Part shown: positions 23,649 to 36,000 of the stretch, one piece after another | How the letters are laid out: each line of letters begins with the position of its first letter | Numbering within the stretch: position 1 is the stretch's first letter | From: Phoronis australis | Taxonomy: Eukaryota; Phoronida; Phoronidae | NCBI GenBank assembly: GCA_002633005.1 | Contig: NMRA01000001.1 | Coordinates: forward strand, 1,817,105 to 1,881,104 | Direction of reading: 5' to 3' | DNA: 64,000 nucleotides | The notes under the pieces: model-generated | Told to the model about the DNA's origin: nothing | What the model saw: only the letters and a program-made list of their open reading frames with translations | Database searches by the model: none | Position numbers and translations under genes: made by a program

Positions 23649-26600
23649 CTATTCTTCATCACAGCGTACCCATATATCGTCCTTGTCTTGTAGGGTTTCC
23701 CGCAAACCTAAAATAATATCAAAATAAGTGAAAATTAAAGGCATCAAAAATGATCAATTGGCTCCATGTTCAGTCTTACTTTTTAAGAAAAACAATTATT
23801 GCCTATCTCCAATACATATCCACCTGTATTCACTGTCAAAAATAATAACTTTTGATATACCGCTTTGAAATTGGCAACAAGACGTTTCTTTCTCAGGAGT
23901 GATTTCTGGGCATAGGGACAAATGACGGGATCATTTTTGCTAAGAGCCCTGGCTCAATAATTTCATCTTGGCTAGTCAGTTCAGTCATCACAGTATGGCT
24001 CCATTTGAGTTTCTTCTTACAGCATGACGCAACAATATGATATTCATGTGGAACCTCAACAAACATGCCCAACAAGAAAGGTGCTTTGTGGGTTTAAAAA
24101 GACTATTAGGGACAAAAAAAATTCTGAGATCAGTCCCAGTATAAATGGCGAACATTGAACCTTCTCGATCACTGGCTCAAATTGCAGTTTAGGGATGGCG
24201 CAAGAAAAAACAATGGATTTTATTGTTCTATGGCCCGCTCTGGTCATAGTTTACAAATTCAAAAAGTGTATTCCATCCAATAATAATCTAAAAATGGGAT
24301 TTTCTACCGCAAAAACAATAAATAAATGTCCTTTAAAATAAAACTTTACGACAAGTTTTCTTCAAGCTCAAGTTCAAAAAGAAAGCAAGTACTCCTTACC
24401 AGGCTTACCTTCCATGTTAAATCTTGAGCCAGGCACAATATGCATGTTTTTCACGGGCACAAAAAGATCGGGTGACGTTGACGAATCACTGCATGACGAT
24501 AAATACCACGATGTACTGTCCGGACTTGCCGAGTCATATTCCTTGTTTGTATCGCACAGTGAACATTGCCGTGGAGAAACATAGGGTCCACGAGGTAAAT
24601 AATCATCGTCTGATTCCTTAAGGTAGCCTCTTGTTGCTCCTGCATGATACTCTGGTCGTTCCCGTTTCCAGATGGGATGACAGGGCTCAATGCTCATAAC
24701 CTGTCTCAAAACCAGTGATACATAAGTGCATGCTGTCAACACACAGACTTACCGTGCCCACAAACATTAGTTACTGCTGGAACGAATTGTCGCTAGGTTT
24801 GGGGACAGTCTTGACTCTATTAAGCTAGTGCTAACTTGCCCCACTTTGACAACTAACTCATGAACTTGTTCGAGAGCCAACTAATGTGCCACTTCTAATC
24901 TGTATATGGCCGCAAACCTGGCACAAGGTAGAAGTGCAGTTGAGCAGCTATACGAGTCTTTCTTTTTCATACCGCGTTCGCATTTATATTTTTGTGAAGG
25001 TCCATATGCGTAGAGTGACAACTTTCGCTTTCAGATCTAGTTAGCTGTGGGGCAGTGGCATAGTGCAAGTTGTTCTAGAGTGAGCCTGTATGTGGATGCT
25101 CGAATGGATGGATGCCTGAAATCTCAAGTAAAAAATAAAGATTTCAGACTCAACTTAAAGCTTTAGTGCTGGGGTCATCAAGTGCAAATTATGATCAAAC
25201 ATCACTGATGTCATTTACAAAATGCATAATGTACTTGAGCACAAAATGGTAGACGCTTTATGTTGTGTTTGCATAAAGCAGAACGTGAAACGTCAAAAAT
25301 ATTTTAGAGTTTAATTTCCACTGCAAAGATGAGATCTCGGGCCCAAATAAATTTTCAGAAGTTTTCTGCATTTTGCATGTCAAGAATTGCACGGTGACAC
25401 TTGGCTTATCTCAATATCCAACTGCTGCCTCCTCAGGTTTGGTTGGTAGTTGGACCAGTGATGTTGAACACCCAGCAGAATTAATAGAGATAAGCAGGAT
25501 ACTTGCAATATTGTTCAAAAGTTTTAGGTTGTAAAAGTCACATTTCTTGTCTGATTCGAATACCTAACCACGTGTACTTTTCACGAACAATTCAAATAAG
25601 CTACTCAAAAACTTTCAAAACAAAAATTTAAAAAATACTTTTGTCGCCCCCAGTATGCTGAAAATCAGTAGCCTGGGGCGATGTAATTAACTACAACGGC
25701 ATGGTGTCTTTGATCTTTGCAGCAGATTTTGAGGCACGCAAACCAACCGTTGAAGGCGGCAGTGTAGGATTCTTTTCATGTGAGTCCCAGGAAGTACTCC
25801 CATAAAAGAGGCTTAAGGAATATGCCACTCTACGAAAGAGTGTTTTCCTGAAAAAAATTCCCTACAACTACGAAAGAGTGCTTTCCTGAAAAAACTCCCT
25901 ACAAAAGGGGTCCCTTTCCAAAAAATTAAGTCATACAAGATGGTTAACTTTGAGAGTTCAAATTTCTGCAAATGATTTTTTTCCAACTACTGCCCACAAA
26001 TCTACACAATAGTTTTGATTATTTTATTTATAGTCAATTATTTATTTATTATAGTGACAAGTGCAATTATCAATTACAACAATGCAATCCAGTTGTCTGG
26101 ATGTAGACAACCCTTTAGGTTTATTTGTCACCTACATTGTTTAAATAGTAGGGTATGAAGTAGGCTTCTTTTACAAATTGTGCCAATTGTCAGGGGAATT
26201 TATGAAATATAACCTGAATTCATCTTTGGATAAATTTAGGCTACAACAAGTACAAACTCTTTCATCTGCAGGAATATTTGTAAACTGCCCTATTTCAATC
26301 TGCAAAGGCAAAGTTCCCGAAAGTAACTGAGCTAACAGAGATCTTTCTGATCATGACAGATTTAAGCCAACATATTTTTCTGTAAAAAGACTGCTTGAAC
26401 AAGTTAGATCTAAGTTTAGGCTGATTAACAATTGTTTCATACCAAAATTTTTGGAACGGTCACTAGTATTTTCCTTTACAATGCTTAAATTACAAGTAGA
26501 CATATTATTAAAACACTCAATTTGTTGAGTTTCAAATAAAACGTTCTTGGTTTCAGCAGTCCAATTTTTCTGTAAATCGAGTAGTCCCATGAATATCTTT

Positions 26601-29600
26601 TTGGTAAGCCTGTTATCTGACACAGTCACTAATCTATTCCACAAGCATATAGTATGTTTAATTTTCTGCAATTTATTGAAGGCCCATTTTCAAGGCGACA
26701 AAACTGGAAAACAAACTGTGTACCTACACAGTTCATTTTCCACTTGTGTTGCCTTGAAAATGGTTTAAGAAATAACCCAAACGTCCGTTTTAACATGTCT
26801 ACATTTACTTACGCACTCATCTTAAAATTCCTGCTTCTGGTGCGGCCCAAAAACGAATGTGATTGAAGTTTCCCAACCCATATCTCCGCTAACAGCGTGA
26901 TTTGGACAAAATCTTTTAACATTTAAAAAGAAACGCATTGCTCTATTCGGATATTTTCGGGGGAATTAAATTCCCTGAAACACCAGACACCCAATGAGTA
27001 GTCTTGAGCTACACAAAAATTAAACAATGTTGTAAAAGTGTTAAATCATAAAAAAGAATTAATTTTTTTGTGTCAATCAATTTTCTTAATGATCTACCAG
27101 CTGCATCAGCAAGAACATGGGCGGAGCTATTAAAATCTAGATGTTTGTCCAAAATTATGACCAAACACTTATAGGATGATTGGTACTTAATAACAGATTC
27201 ACTCAAGATTTTTAAACTTTTAAGCAGAAACAGTACAAGAACAGATGTTATGCTGTTGAAAATAATACCTTTCTAAGTGGGACATTGGATGTCCAACTTA
27301 GAAGAGTTAGGTTCATGAAATTAACCCCTGAACTTGAAAATGCCCGTTTTTGAGTCGATTCTCTGAATGGAAGGGTTAATCCTCACTAAGTTTGCAGCTG
27401 CACACTACATCAATCAAGTAACCTCCAGGTTTTGCCGGAGTAGCATTTAGATGGAGTTTTCCGAAATAAACTAAGATCAATAAATCCATCTATAATGCTT
27501 TGTAGTTGACTACAATTCTTTAATGGCTATCTCGTTTTAGTTGGACAAAAATCGGCATTGCAAATTTCCGAAACTAATTTGAAAAGGGATAACATGAATC
27601 CAGTGTGAGAAGGGTATGGCAATTCTCCGTTTATTTCACACAAAAATAATTGCCAAATTATCATTTTTCTGTTTTTCTATGGCTGATTACTTTACTAAAA
27701 GTAATGGAAAATTAACCAAAATTATTTTGACATCTACTCAGTACAAACCATGTCAGCAACAGACTAAAATTTATTTACTTAATCATTATTATTGTGGAGA
27801 AATTTGACGACATAGAATTTTCAGGTACTAGAGAGCACTCATCGTAAAATCTCAAACAACTCAAGAACCACAAATCTAAAAATCTGGTTTTACGGAATCC
27901 AGGATCTTACCTCATCACAGCAGCGTCTACTGACAACTCCTCTGTACTCAATCCTTCTCCACAACTGGTCTCTCTTCCTCAGAAATCCCGGGTATTTGTC
28001 TCTCCATGCCTTTCCCAAAGCCCATGGAAATATCTCATACTTGAAGTCTTCCTCATCTTCTTCCAAGTCATTGGCCAAGTATCTAAAGAGATCATGACAC
28101 TCCCACTAATCATCTTAACAAGCATCAAATCAACATGCAATTTATTCACCAAAAAGAGTTCACGTGAACTGACAAGAACCAAATTTAAATATTTACAAAA
28201 AAAATGCCAACGTCTTGTTTAAGATGTTAAGCGGCATATGAGGTGACTTTTTAAATGAAATTGATTGATTATTGGAAATCAAGTTACACACTTTCTCAAT
28301 ATACATCATGCAGTCGTAATTCCCGTAAAGCCAGGATTGTGTACAGGAGATTTGACAAGACACAAAACGGGTCTGCTTGAGCTTCCTCCGATACTACAGA
28401 AATGTAAATGTGACTGTTGAAGCACCGAGGGGACCCAGTCCTACTGAACCCCCCGCTGGATCCATCAGTGATTGCATTACAAAATAACTTCAAGATTTAA
28501 TATCAGGATAACACATATTCCACTTCCCTCTAACAAAATTCTGTGTGAGCTAATGAATATTCAAATTAAAAAGAGACTTACAAGGCAATGAAAAAATTCA
28601 TCTTGGTAAAGTCTCGGATGGTGAAGCCCGCCCGTTTGAAATAGGCAAAAACCATGGATAACAAATACTGCAAAAGAATAAAAATTTCTTTACAAACACC
28701 AAGGTTAAGAAATATCACTTGAGCCATGTTTGCATAGAATATTGCAATCATCAACAGATTAAGAACAAGTTAACACTTTTACGTTCCACGTTGACTTCAA
28801 TCGCTTTGTTGCCTTGTTTGTCAATTTTTGTATTTATATCTAAACCCCTGGTAGTCTCATATTAGACTTTAAGTCAGTGAAATACATAATTTCCTCAGTG
28901 AAGCATACTTTATCAGCAATTTTCTTGCAGCCATCCACTTGTAAAAAATTGTCAATAACTGGATCATCTGTAATAAAAATGAAAATAGTTAAAATTTAGC
29001 AACAACACTACAATCAATTACGGCCTATTATAAAACAATTTCAATTGCAGTCAGTATTCTTCAGAAAAACACCTGTCTAGAACTCGGCAGCCTTCTTCCA
29101 CCGCAACAGTTCAGTTCTTTTTCAAGTGATGTCAGTATTTGGAATTACAAAAAATCCTAGGTGATGTTTCTACAACATTGGAAGCTTTTAATACATTTAA
29201 AATTTCAATATCAATCAATGGGAAAAATATTAGGCTTTGTTTCATTGAGACACAATAGACTCAGTGCGTAGCCTACTGCACCTGCACTGCAGTAAACATT
29301 TCAGAACGTGCATCTAATACCTAAAAGTCGGAAGTAAGTTTGCATTTCTTTGCTTTTCACAACAAAATTGGGTCTTTTTGTCATCCTAAGGTCCAAAGCG
29401 AAACTGTCATTTGGAGTTTTAACAACTGGCAAGTTGATTTCTTTTCTGTCCTTTTTCTTTGCTCCATGGGCCTGGCTCTGTGGATGGTTTTGCCTCTGGA
29501 TGCGATCCGACTCAGTTGGTTTAAGTACGCTAGTGTACGTTGCAGATGTTGCTCCTTTCACGCTCATACAATTTACGCTAGAATTAGCACCCTCAAAGTC

Positions 29601-29621
29601 ATATCTGGCTCTTTTAAACAT
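23649..29621 (-). CDS. SPDYA: Speedy/RINGO family CDK activator, six exons
   Basis: Coding exons in transcript order: 29321-29621, 28909-28967, 28582-28667, 27911-28082, 24409-24700 and 23649-23707. Phases are consistent, giving 322 residues, close to human Speedy A (about 313). Speedy/RINGO proteins bind and activate CDK1 and CDK2 without sequence similarity to cyclins, and act in meiotic maturation and the G1/S and G2/M transitions. The RINGO core is about residues 84-206: [43 protein letters not shown], then the hallmark [26 protein letters not shown] and VVSRRCCDE. The N-terminal 80 residues are polar and Ser/Thr-rich. The C-terminal 116 are Ser/Asp-rich and end [14 protein letters not shown]. 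The start is the only ATG opening this frame before the core. The gene is head-to-head with HRD1. Confidence 0.93.
25822..25925. repeat. CTACGAAAGAGTG tandem repeat cluster, copy 2
   Basis: Two adjacent units of about 40 bases share CTACGAAAGAGTG, then TTTCCTGAAAAAA and TCCCTACAA, followed by a partial unit CTACAAAAGGGGTCCCTTTC. Wording and order match the cluster at 419-760, so this is a dispersed family. Confidence 0.6.
26180..27230 (-). pseudogene. Non-LTR retrotransposon (LINE) reverse-transcriptase remnant
   Basis: Read on the minus strand in order, and in more than one frame, are motifs typical of the C-terminal part of metazoan LINE polyproteins: [16 protein letters not shown] and [11 protein letters not shown] (about 27100-27200), [20 protein letters not shown] followed by GDMGWE (about 26870-26955), CLWNRLV and RLTKKIF (about 26590-26650), [20 protein letters not shown] and DERVCTCC (about 26240-26340). 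Frameshifts and stops separate them and the 5' half is absent. It is a 5'-truncated dead copy inside Speedy intron 4, in the same orientation as the host gene. Confidence 0.85.
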
Positions 29622-30019
29622 GACAAGATATTGTAGTTCAAAACATCAAGTGAAGATTGAAGAGAGAAAATGAAAATGCGGACGAACCCTGGATATTCGT
29701 CGCGTGCACCTCGGTTACGTCGTCTGCTAGATGTGTCCTTCTTTTACTTATGTGAACTTAATCTTTACAAATAAACGTCTCATTTGCTTGTTAATTAATA
29801 TCGTCTTCGCATATTTAAATGTTATTAAAAAGCAAAGTAACATTCTGTACCATGAAATCCAAATAATTGCGGGAGTATTTTCGATACCAATCAGACAAAG
29901 CCACGGATAGGCGCTTCCATATAAGGCAATACTTGCCATATACAGACAGGAAGTAAATAGGTCGCCATATTGTGTTTGGGTTGTACGTGGACAGGGTTTT
30001 CGTCCAGAAACCAGAGAAA
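29622..30019. promoter_or_regulatory. Shared promoter region of Speedy and HRD1
   Basis: 398 bases separate the two divergent start codons. The half nearer HRD1 holds a CCAAT box within a complete ER-stress element (separate entry) and ACGTGG at 29987-29992. The half nearer Speedy holds several CpGs around 29680-29730. No TATA box is obvious for either gene. Confidence 0.6.
29887..29905 (+). promoter_or_regulatory. Perfect ER-stress response element (ERSE) upstream of HRD1
   Basis: CCAATCAGACAAAGCCACG is exactly CCAAT, nine bases, CCACG: the ERSE consensus bound by NF-Y at CCAAT and by ATF6 or XBP1 at CCACG. It lies 115 bases upstream of the HRD1 ATG in the forward orientation. Mammalian HRD1/SYVN1 is a known unfolded-protein-response target, so element and gene function agree. 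Confidence 0.8.
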
Positions 30020-33000
30020 ATGAAGGCTATTCTCGTCACCACGGCCAGCCTTGTGTTGACTTGTGCTGTGCTAGGCAATGCATACTACCAAAAGAAACAG
30101 TTTTACCCATCGGTGGTGTATATTACAAAATCAAATCCAAGTATGGCGGTAAGTTTTGTCCTGTGAAACTTAATTTAGTCGCCGGGGCTTCTAGTTCTAG
30201 CCTTCATCACTGACATCAGTTCATGTATTGGCTTACAAGTTACAGTGCCATCGTCTCAACTAGCTCCAGTAGAGACGGCGGTCATACCATGTTGCTATAA
30301 TTATCTCCTGTGCATACAGGGACACATAGGAGGTCATTGATGTCTTCAGCTCTTCCCCGCTGGAACAAATATATACTGGGGAGCCCAATGTTCGTCCGCC
30401 TAAGCATAAAACCGACTTGCTGTTGTACTCACCGAATTATTCCACTTCAAAGTTATGATCTGAATAGGATTCGATTTAACTCTCACAGATATACCGCATT
30501 CATCGATTCGGAAGTTTTCTTTAATTTGTGCCGAGTTATTTCAAATGTGCACTGCCTTCGGCAGCCATTTTATTGTGACACCTAAGTTCGTCATATGCTG
30601 CCCCCTTTTGTAAAAACTGAGAAACATGCAGAAAAAGGCCAACGAAGTAATGAAAATTGCAACAGCCTGTTTTTATTGACATAAACTCGATTTGAAGCTT
30701 TGATGTTGAGCTCTGCACTGTGGTTTCCAATAAAAGCCAATTGGACAACATTTCAATGCAGTTTAATGGTGAACGTGAGGCAAAAATGTTAAGAACCCAG
30801 CGTATCGCATTTGTCTGCGGATTTTTCCTTTGGCCTTCTAGATCCTACTAGTGCCTGGGACAAACAGATACATTGCATAAACAAACCCTGGATCATGTTT
30901 TGTGTCCCGTCGGAAGAAAATTTAAATTCGAAAACATCTTCTGAAAACGCACAAAAAAGTGTATTAGTAAAATCTACTGATTTTTAAGTGGTTTTAAAAA
31001 ACAATCGGTAAACTCACCGATTTTTGTCTCATTACTTTGATACGTGTTTCTCCCGAGAGGTTAGTACCTAACGTGAAGACGAGCACTCCAAATTGGAACG
31101 CTAAGTCCCGCGTGGTTGCGCTGCACGCGAAACAAGATGGCGGACGAACTTTGGAGCCTGACGAAAATAGGTAACCGGACGATACTTTCACAATCAACAG
31201 GGCTGTCCTCGATTTCACAGCCATAGCACTGGCCTTTGACTTGGTCACAGAGATAAGAAACGCGACACCTGGTTTTGGTAATCTGGCACATTTTTGCAGA
31301 TCATGTTGGAGACCGGCGAGTTGTTTAGCCATGGAATTATTCCTGATTTCAACCATTTATTCAGTACCGGAGCTGAACTGGTATCTTCAAGAAAAAAATT
31401 CTGTTCTGTTCAAAATTAACCCAAGGAACTTGTTTTACCTGCTCGTTTCACAGTTTCTTGTTTTTCATTGTTGTTGGGAAGGTGAAAAACTTCACATCAC
31501 GCATCCACAGGTATTTGTTCAATTATCAAACATTCTCACGTGGGAGTTGCAGCCCACAGCAGAGCAGTAGTACTTAGTTAGCATTGGAAGGACAATAAAG
31601 TAATGCCATAAAGTAATGCCGCCAAGAAAAACTTGCAAAGAATCAGATAACAACAAAGAACAGTTTGAAATCCAATGGCCCGAAAACGAGGCAGCAAATG
31701 TGCCTAAGGGATGCTTATGACGTTCTGGGTAAATTCAGCGAGATTCGAGTGTCGCTGTGTAATCCGGGACAGCCATATGAGCATTGCCTCCTACCCTGCA
31801 GACACGAACAAAAATGCTCAAAACTCACCGTTTTTTAAGACTGTTGCAAACGTTTGCTCTTTGGAATCTACTTGGTCTCTTCCTAGCATCCAACATCTGC
31901 CTTTGACTTCTTCGTAGCTACACCGTGGCTCATGTCATAGTATTTCTGCCGTTTGCAGCAAATCATTTTTCTTTTTTGATGAGTTTCGTTGCGAAAGTTA
32001 ATGTTGTTCAAAGCAATGCAATTAATTTATTTTTTGAGTTATGTTATATATAAGCAAGCCGTATTAGTATACAGCTTTGCATCAAGGCTAATGGTAGATA
32101 TGCTATAAATTTACTTATCATTTGTTGGTTTCAGGTACTGTATATTCAAGCCTTTGTGTTTGTGGTTCTGATGGGCAAGCTGCTGCGAAAAGTGTTTTTT
32201 GGTCAGCTGAGAGCTGCTGAGATGGAGGTCAGTTATCTTGCTCTGGTAATGGTTATAGAGTCATTTTTCAACTATAGCCTGAAGGTGGCTCTGCTGGCCA
32301 GCTGTTACTAAATGGATCATTTTGGCTTGTAATATTTGTAGTCAGACTGCAGTAACAGCAACTTAGCTTATGTAATTAGAAATTATTACTTGCATACAAA
32401 AAGTGATAGGAATTGCCTTTTTTCCTCAGAACAGCGCACGTGTGGTCAAGATCAGTCAGTGTACTGTAGCCTACCATATGGCCCAGATGTGTGCCTACTC
32501 AGCATCCTCCCTTGCCACCAATTTCATACATCCCACCTCCTCTGGCCTGGTGAGATGAATAGCAAATGTTTTTCAGAAAGGAATGAGGTCAATATTCAGT
32601 TCCAGAATCCAGTCACAGAGCCCTGATACTAACAGTGTTATTTTTTCTTGCGCTCACTTTTTTCTCTTTTTTATTTTCTTTCTGGTCCACCACAAATATT
32701 TGCTCATGAGCAACTGGAAGAAATGTAACTCATGAGAACAGATTAGTCAACTCAATACTCAGATGGGTTTAATGAGCAATTGTTAATCAGTTTAGCATTT
32801 TGATATCTTAAGAGCAGAAAGCACTTCATCTGCTAGATGGTGTTCATAGGATACTAGTGAGGGTCCCATTTGATTGCTTGAAAGCACGTATTTTCTTTGA
32901 GTGTGGCCACTATTGCCCTGGCACCACCTGGAGAATGTTGAAGTCACAATGTGTTCATCTGAAAAAAATATGAAAGTTAAATAGCCCATGTGGTTTGTGA

Positions 33001-36000
33001 GGGAGGAAGACCGGGCCTCCATCTAGAGGGTATCCAGGGCGTCCACCAAATGGACACCCTATCTCAAATTTAGACACCTTAGCTAGGACACCGTATTGAG
33101 CTTTGGATGCCCTAGGAAAGTAAGCGAGAAGGCATGGGTGTCTCCTTTCACTTGATAGCTGTGGGAGCTCATTCAGGCCTGTACAGAATGATGAAGTTGA
33201 TTTAGAAATGATGTAAGATAGGAAAAACTTAATTGCAGAACCTTGTTACCATAGTAACACACCACACTATAACAGAAGTCTAGATGAACTTATGCTGGCT
33301 GTCATGTTATTTGTGTCACTGAGTCGGCACCGAAGTTTTGTTTGTAGTGTTTCCCAAAACAAGAATTCATCGTCAAAATGGCAAGTTTGAAGTAACTTTT
33401 CATTTCCTAGCCTCGCATAAATTCAGTTCTCCAGACATGGTTTATTACGATTGTTTATTACACGTCTTAAGTTTAGATATAACAAACAAAACAATCATTT
33501 AGGTGTTGTGCTCTATTACGCTATCTGTGGTGTATATCTGAATCAGTTATCAAATTCATCTGTGTTATGGTGTTTCTTTGCAGCACCTAATCGAGAGGTC
33601 ATGGTATGCTGTGACTGAGACGTGTCTGGCTTTTACTGTCTTCAGGGATGACTTCAGCCCACGTTTTGTTGTTCTCTTCACTTTGTTACTGTTTCTCAAA
33701 TGTTTTCACTGGTTAGGAGAAGATCGGGTCGATTATGTAAGTAGTCCTTGTTCTGTCTTAAGTAAAAATGAAAATAATTACCAAAATTGCATTTTTTTCA
33801 TTTTTCTAGGGCTTCTAACATGGTTGTGAGTGGCCACAAATTTTCAAAATATTATCTGGTGGTAGATATGGTACAAAACATGGATGTGGCAAAGCGTTGT
33901 AGTACTGTATATCATTCATGAAAAAATTAGAAAATAAATTTCATTTGTCTGTCAGAGATATTGTGTACTAAATTGATGAGATGTTACTGTATCACTTGGT
34001 TAAAACCTTGTTATAATTTTCACCTCTTCATAGATTGAATACATATTCCACCTCTGCATTATTTTTCTGCTATTTTCATTTCAAAGCAATTATTGATGCC
34101 ACATATCGTTTGAGTATATCGTTTGAGTAGCGGTACTTTTGATGAGAATGTCTTGTATTTAATTATGTTGTTTCCAGTGGTCAAGTACATTATCGTGTTT
34201 TTCAGATGGAGAGAAGCCCCATTATCTCTTGGGTTTTTCACTTGAGAATAATTTGTAAGTACCTTAGTATTTGTGGACATTGAATATTAATTCCCTCGTG
34301 TTATTGATACCGCCATTGCTTTTGAGGAATGTACATTTCATTTTTTGCTAAATTTAAATGAAAACACATGGTCACGTGACCCAATTAATGGCACAAACGA
34401 GTTGTTTTCAGAAAATATAATAATTTTACGGAGTTCACTTATTTAGTTTTGTTGGTATTGGAATCAATGCATTCTTGTCAATAAAGTTCTACGCAACCTT
34501 TAGGCATCTTATAAATACAAACCCCGTTGAAGGCATTTGTTATGAAAAAGACCACCATTGCTCCTGCGTCCATGAAACTTATCAAAGTTTCGGTTCCTTG
34601 TAATTATGAAAATGAGAATATATATTTTGAACAAGTTACTGGTCACTGTTTGTGTTACGCTCTGAGCATTTCTTGCTCTCGTCTTCTTGTGGATGAGGGA
34701 TACTTTTGTTCTTCATCATCTACGTATTCATCCTTGACAGCCATCAAATCAATTTGGGTTTGACGGCCTTTCAATTATTACAAACTCTCAACCAACAAGT
34801 TGTTGATTTGGTGCAGGCTTAAGCCATTATGTGTATAGTTCTTAGTCAATTACTGTGAAATCTTATCAGTTTCTGACAGAAATATTTGCCAAAATTGATC
34901 TTCATTTTTCAAAAGCTTCTGATATTATTGTGGACACCTGCAAATTCTCAAAAAATGTCTATTAGTAGCCATGGTATGTAATTTAAAAATGTGACATGTT
35001 TGAATGTTTGGAATTCCAGTGACACTACATAAAGAAAATGCCTTGACCGTCGGCAACTAGTCCTGCGTTCTTTCAATACTGAGAGGGGTTATATTCTTGT
35101 ATCAGAAAGAAACAAAAGAATTCTGTTTAGCTGAAACTGAAATTCCACATAGTACATTTGTCCATTATTTCTTTTGACTTTATTTGGCCTCTTTTTCAGC
35201 TCTATGTGCTGTGTTGGGCCTGGTAGATGCGTACTTTATCAATCACGCATACTACAGTACAATTCTCAAGGGGGCGTCAGTGCAGCTAGTTTTTGGATTT
35301 GAGGTTTGTACACAGATTTTACTGATCTGTGATTTGATTTGGAGTTTAACATGTTAAATGTGGAAATAATGTGAAATTGAAGTTAATTAATTGTTTCTCT
35401 CTTTTAATTAATATTTAACTGTTTTCAGTACATTTTACTCGGACTCCCCTCATCTCTCTTGGAAACGTATTTTACCCGAGTTTTCCGCTACGTAGTTAGA
35501 CTGGATTTGACTCCCTTTGTTTTGTGGCTTCTAGAACAAGTCTCGAGTTGTGGTACCCAACACCTGATATGAGTGAAGTTTCTCTTCTGTTATTCATCCA
35601 TTCACAAATTGGTTGCAGTGAGAAGGAAAAACTCAAAATGCTTTTATCTGTATATAAGGCAAAAGTACTTTTATTGAAGTGAATTTCATTTACATTACTT
35701 ATATTATGAAGTGCTTCCTGTTATTTGCTTTCTGTTGTTTAGTTTGCATTGTGGCATAAGGGGAAATGATTTGAGTTGTAAAGTTTTTCAACAAATTCAT
35801 TTTAATCGGTAGCATGGCTTGAACTGAACAGCAATGATAAACATAATGTTTGTAAACTTTGAATATTTTACAAAGTTGATCAGCATTCGACATGACAGGC
35901 TTGTCTATAATATTCCTGCAAATTGTGCAAATTTTTTGTACTTACATTATTTTTCTTTTTCTTTTTGCAGTATGCCATTTTGTTCACAGTTGTAGTGACA

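Larger units (their letters stand above)
24701..27910 (-). other. Large Speedy intron 4
   Basis: Between the RINGO-core exon and the C-terminal exon. It contains a tandem short-repeat cluster at 25822-25925 and a dead LINE at 26180-27230; otherwise nothing recognised. The other Speedy introns (23708-24408, 28083-28581, 28668-28908, 28968-29320) are 240-700 bases and show no features. Confidence 0.6.

Noticed and set aside
30994-31356. 120-codon minus-strand open frame in HRD1 intron 1
   Set aside because: No recognisable domain; length can be explained by locally higher GC with few stop codons.
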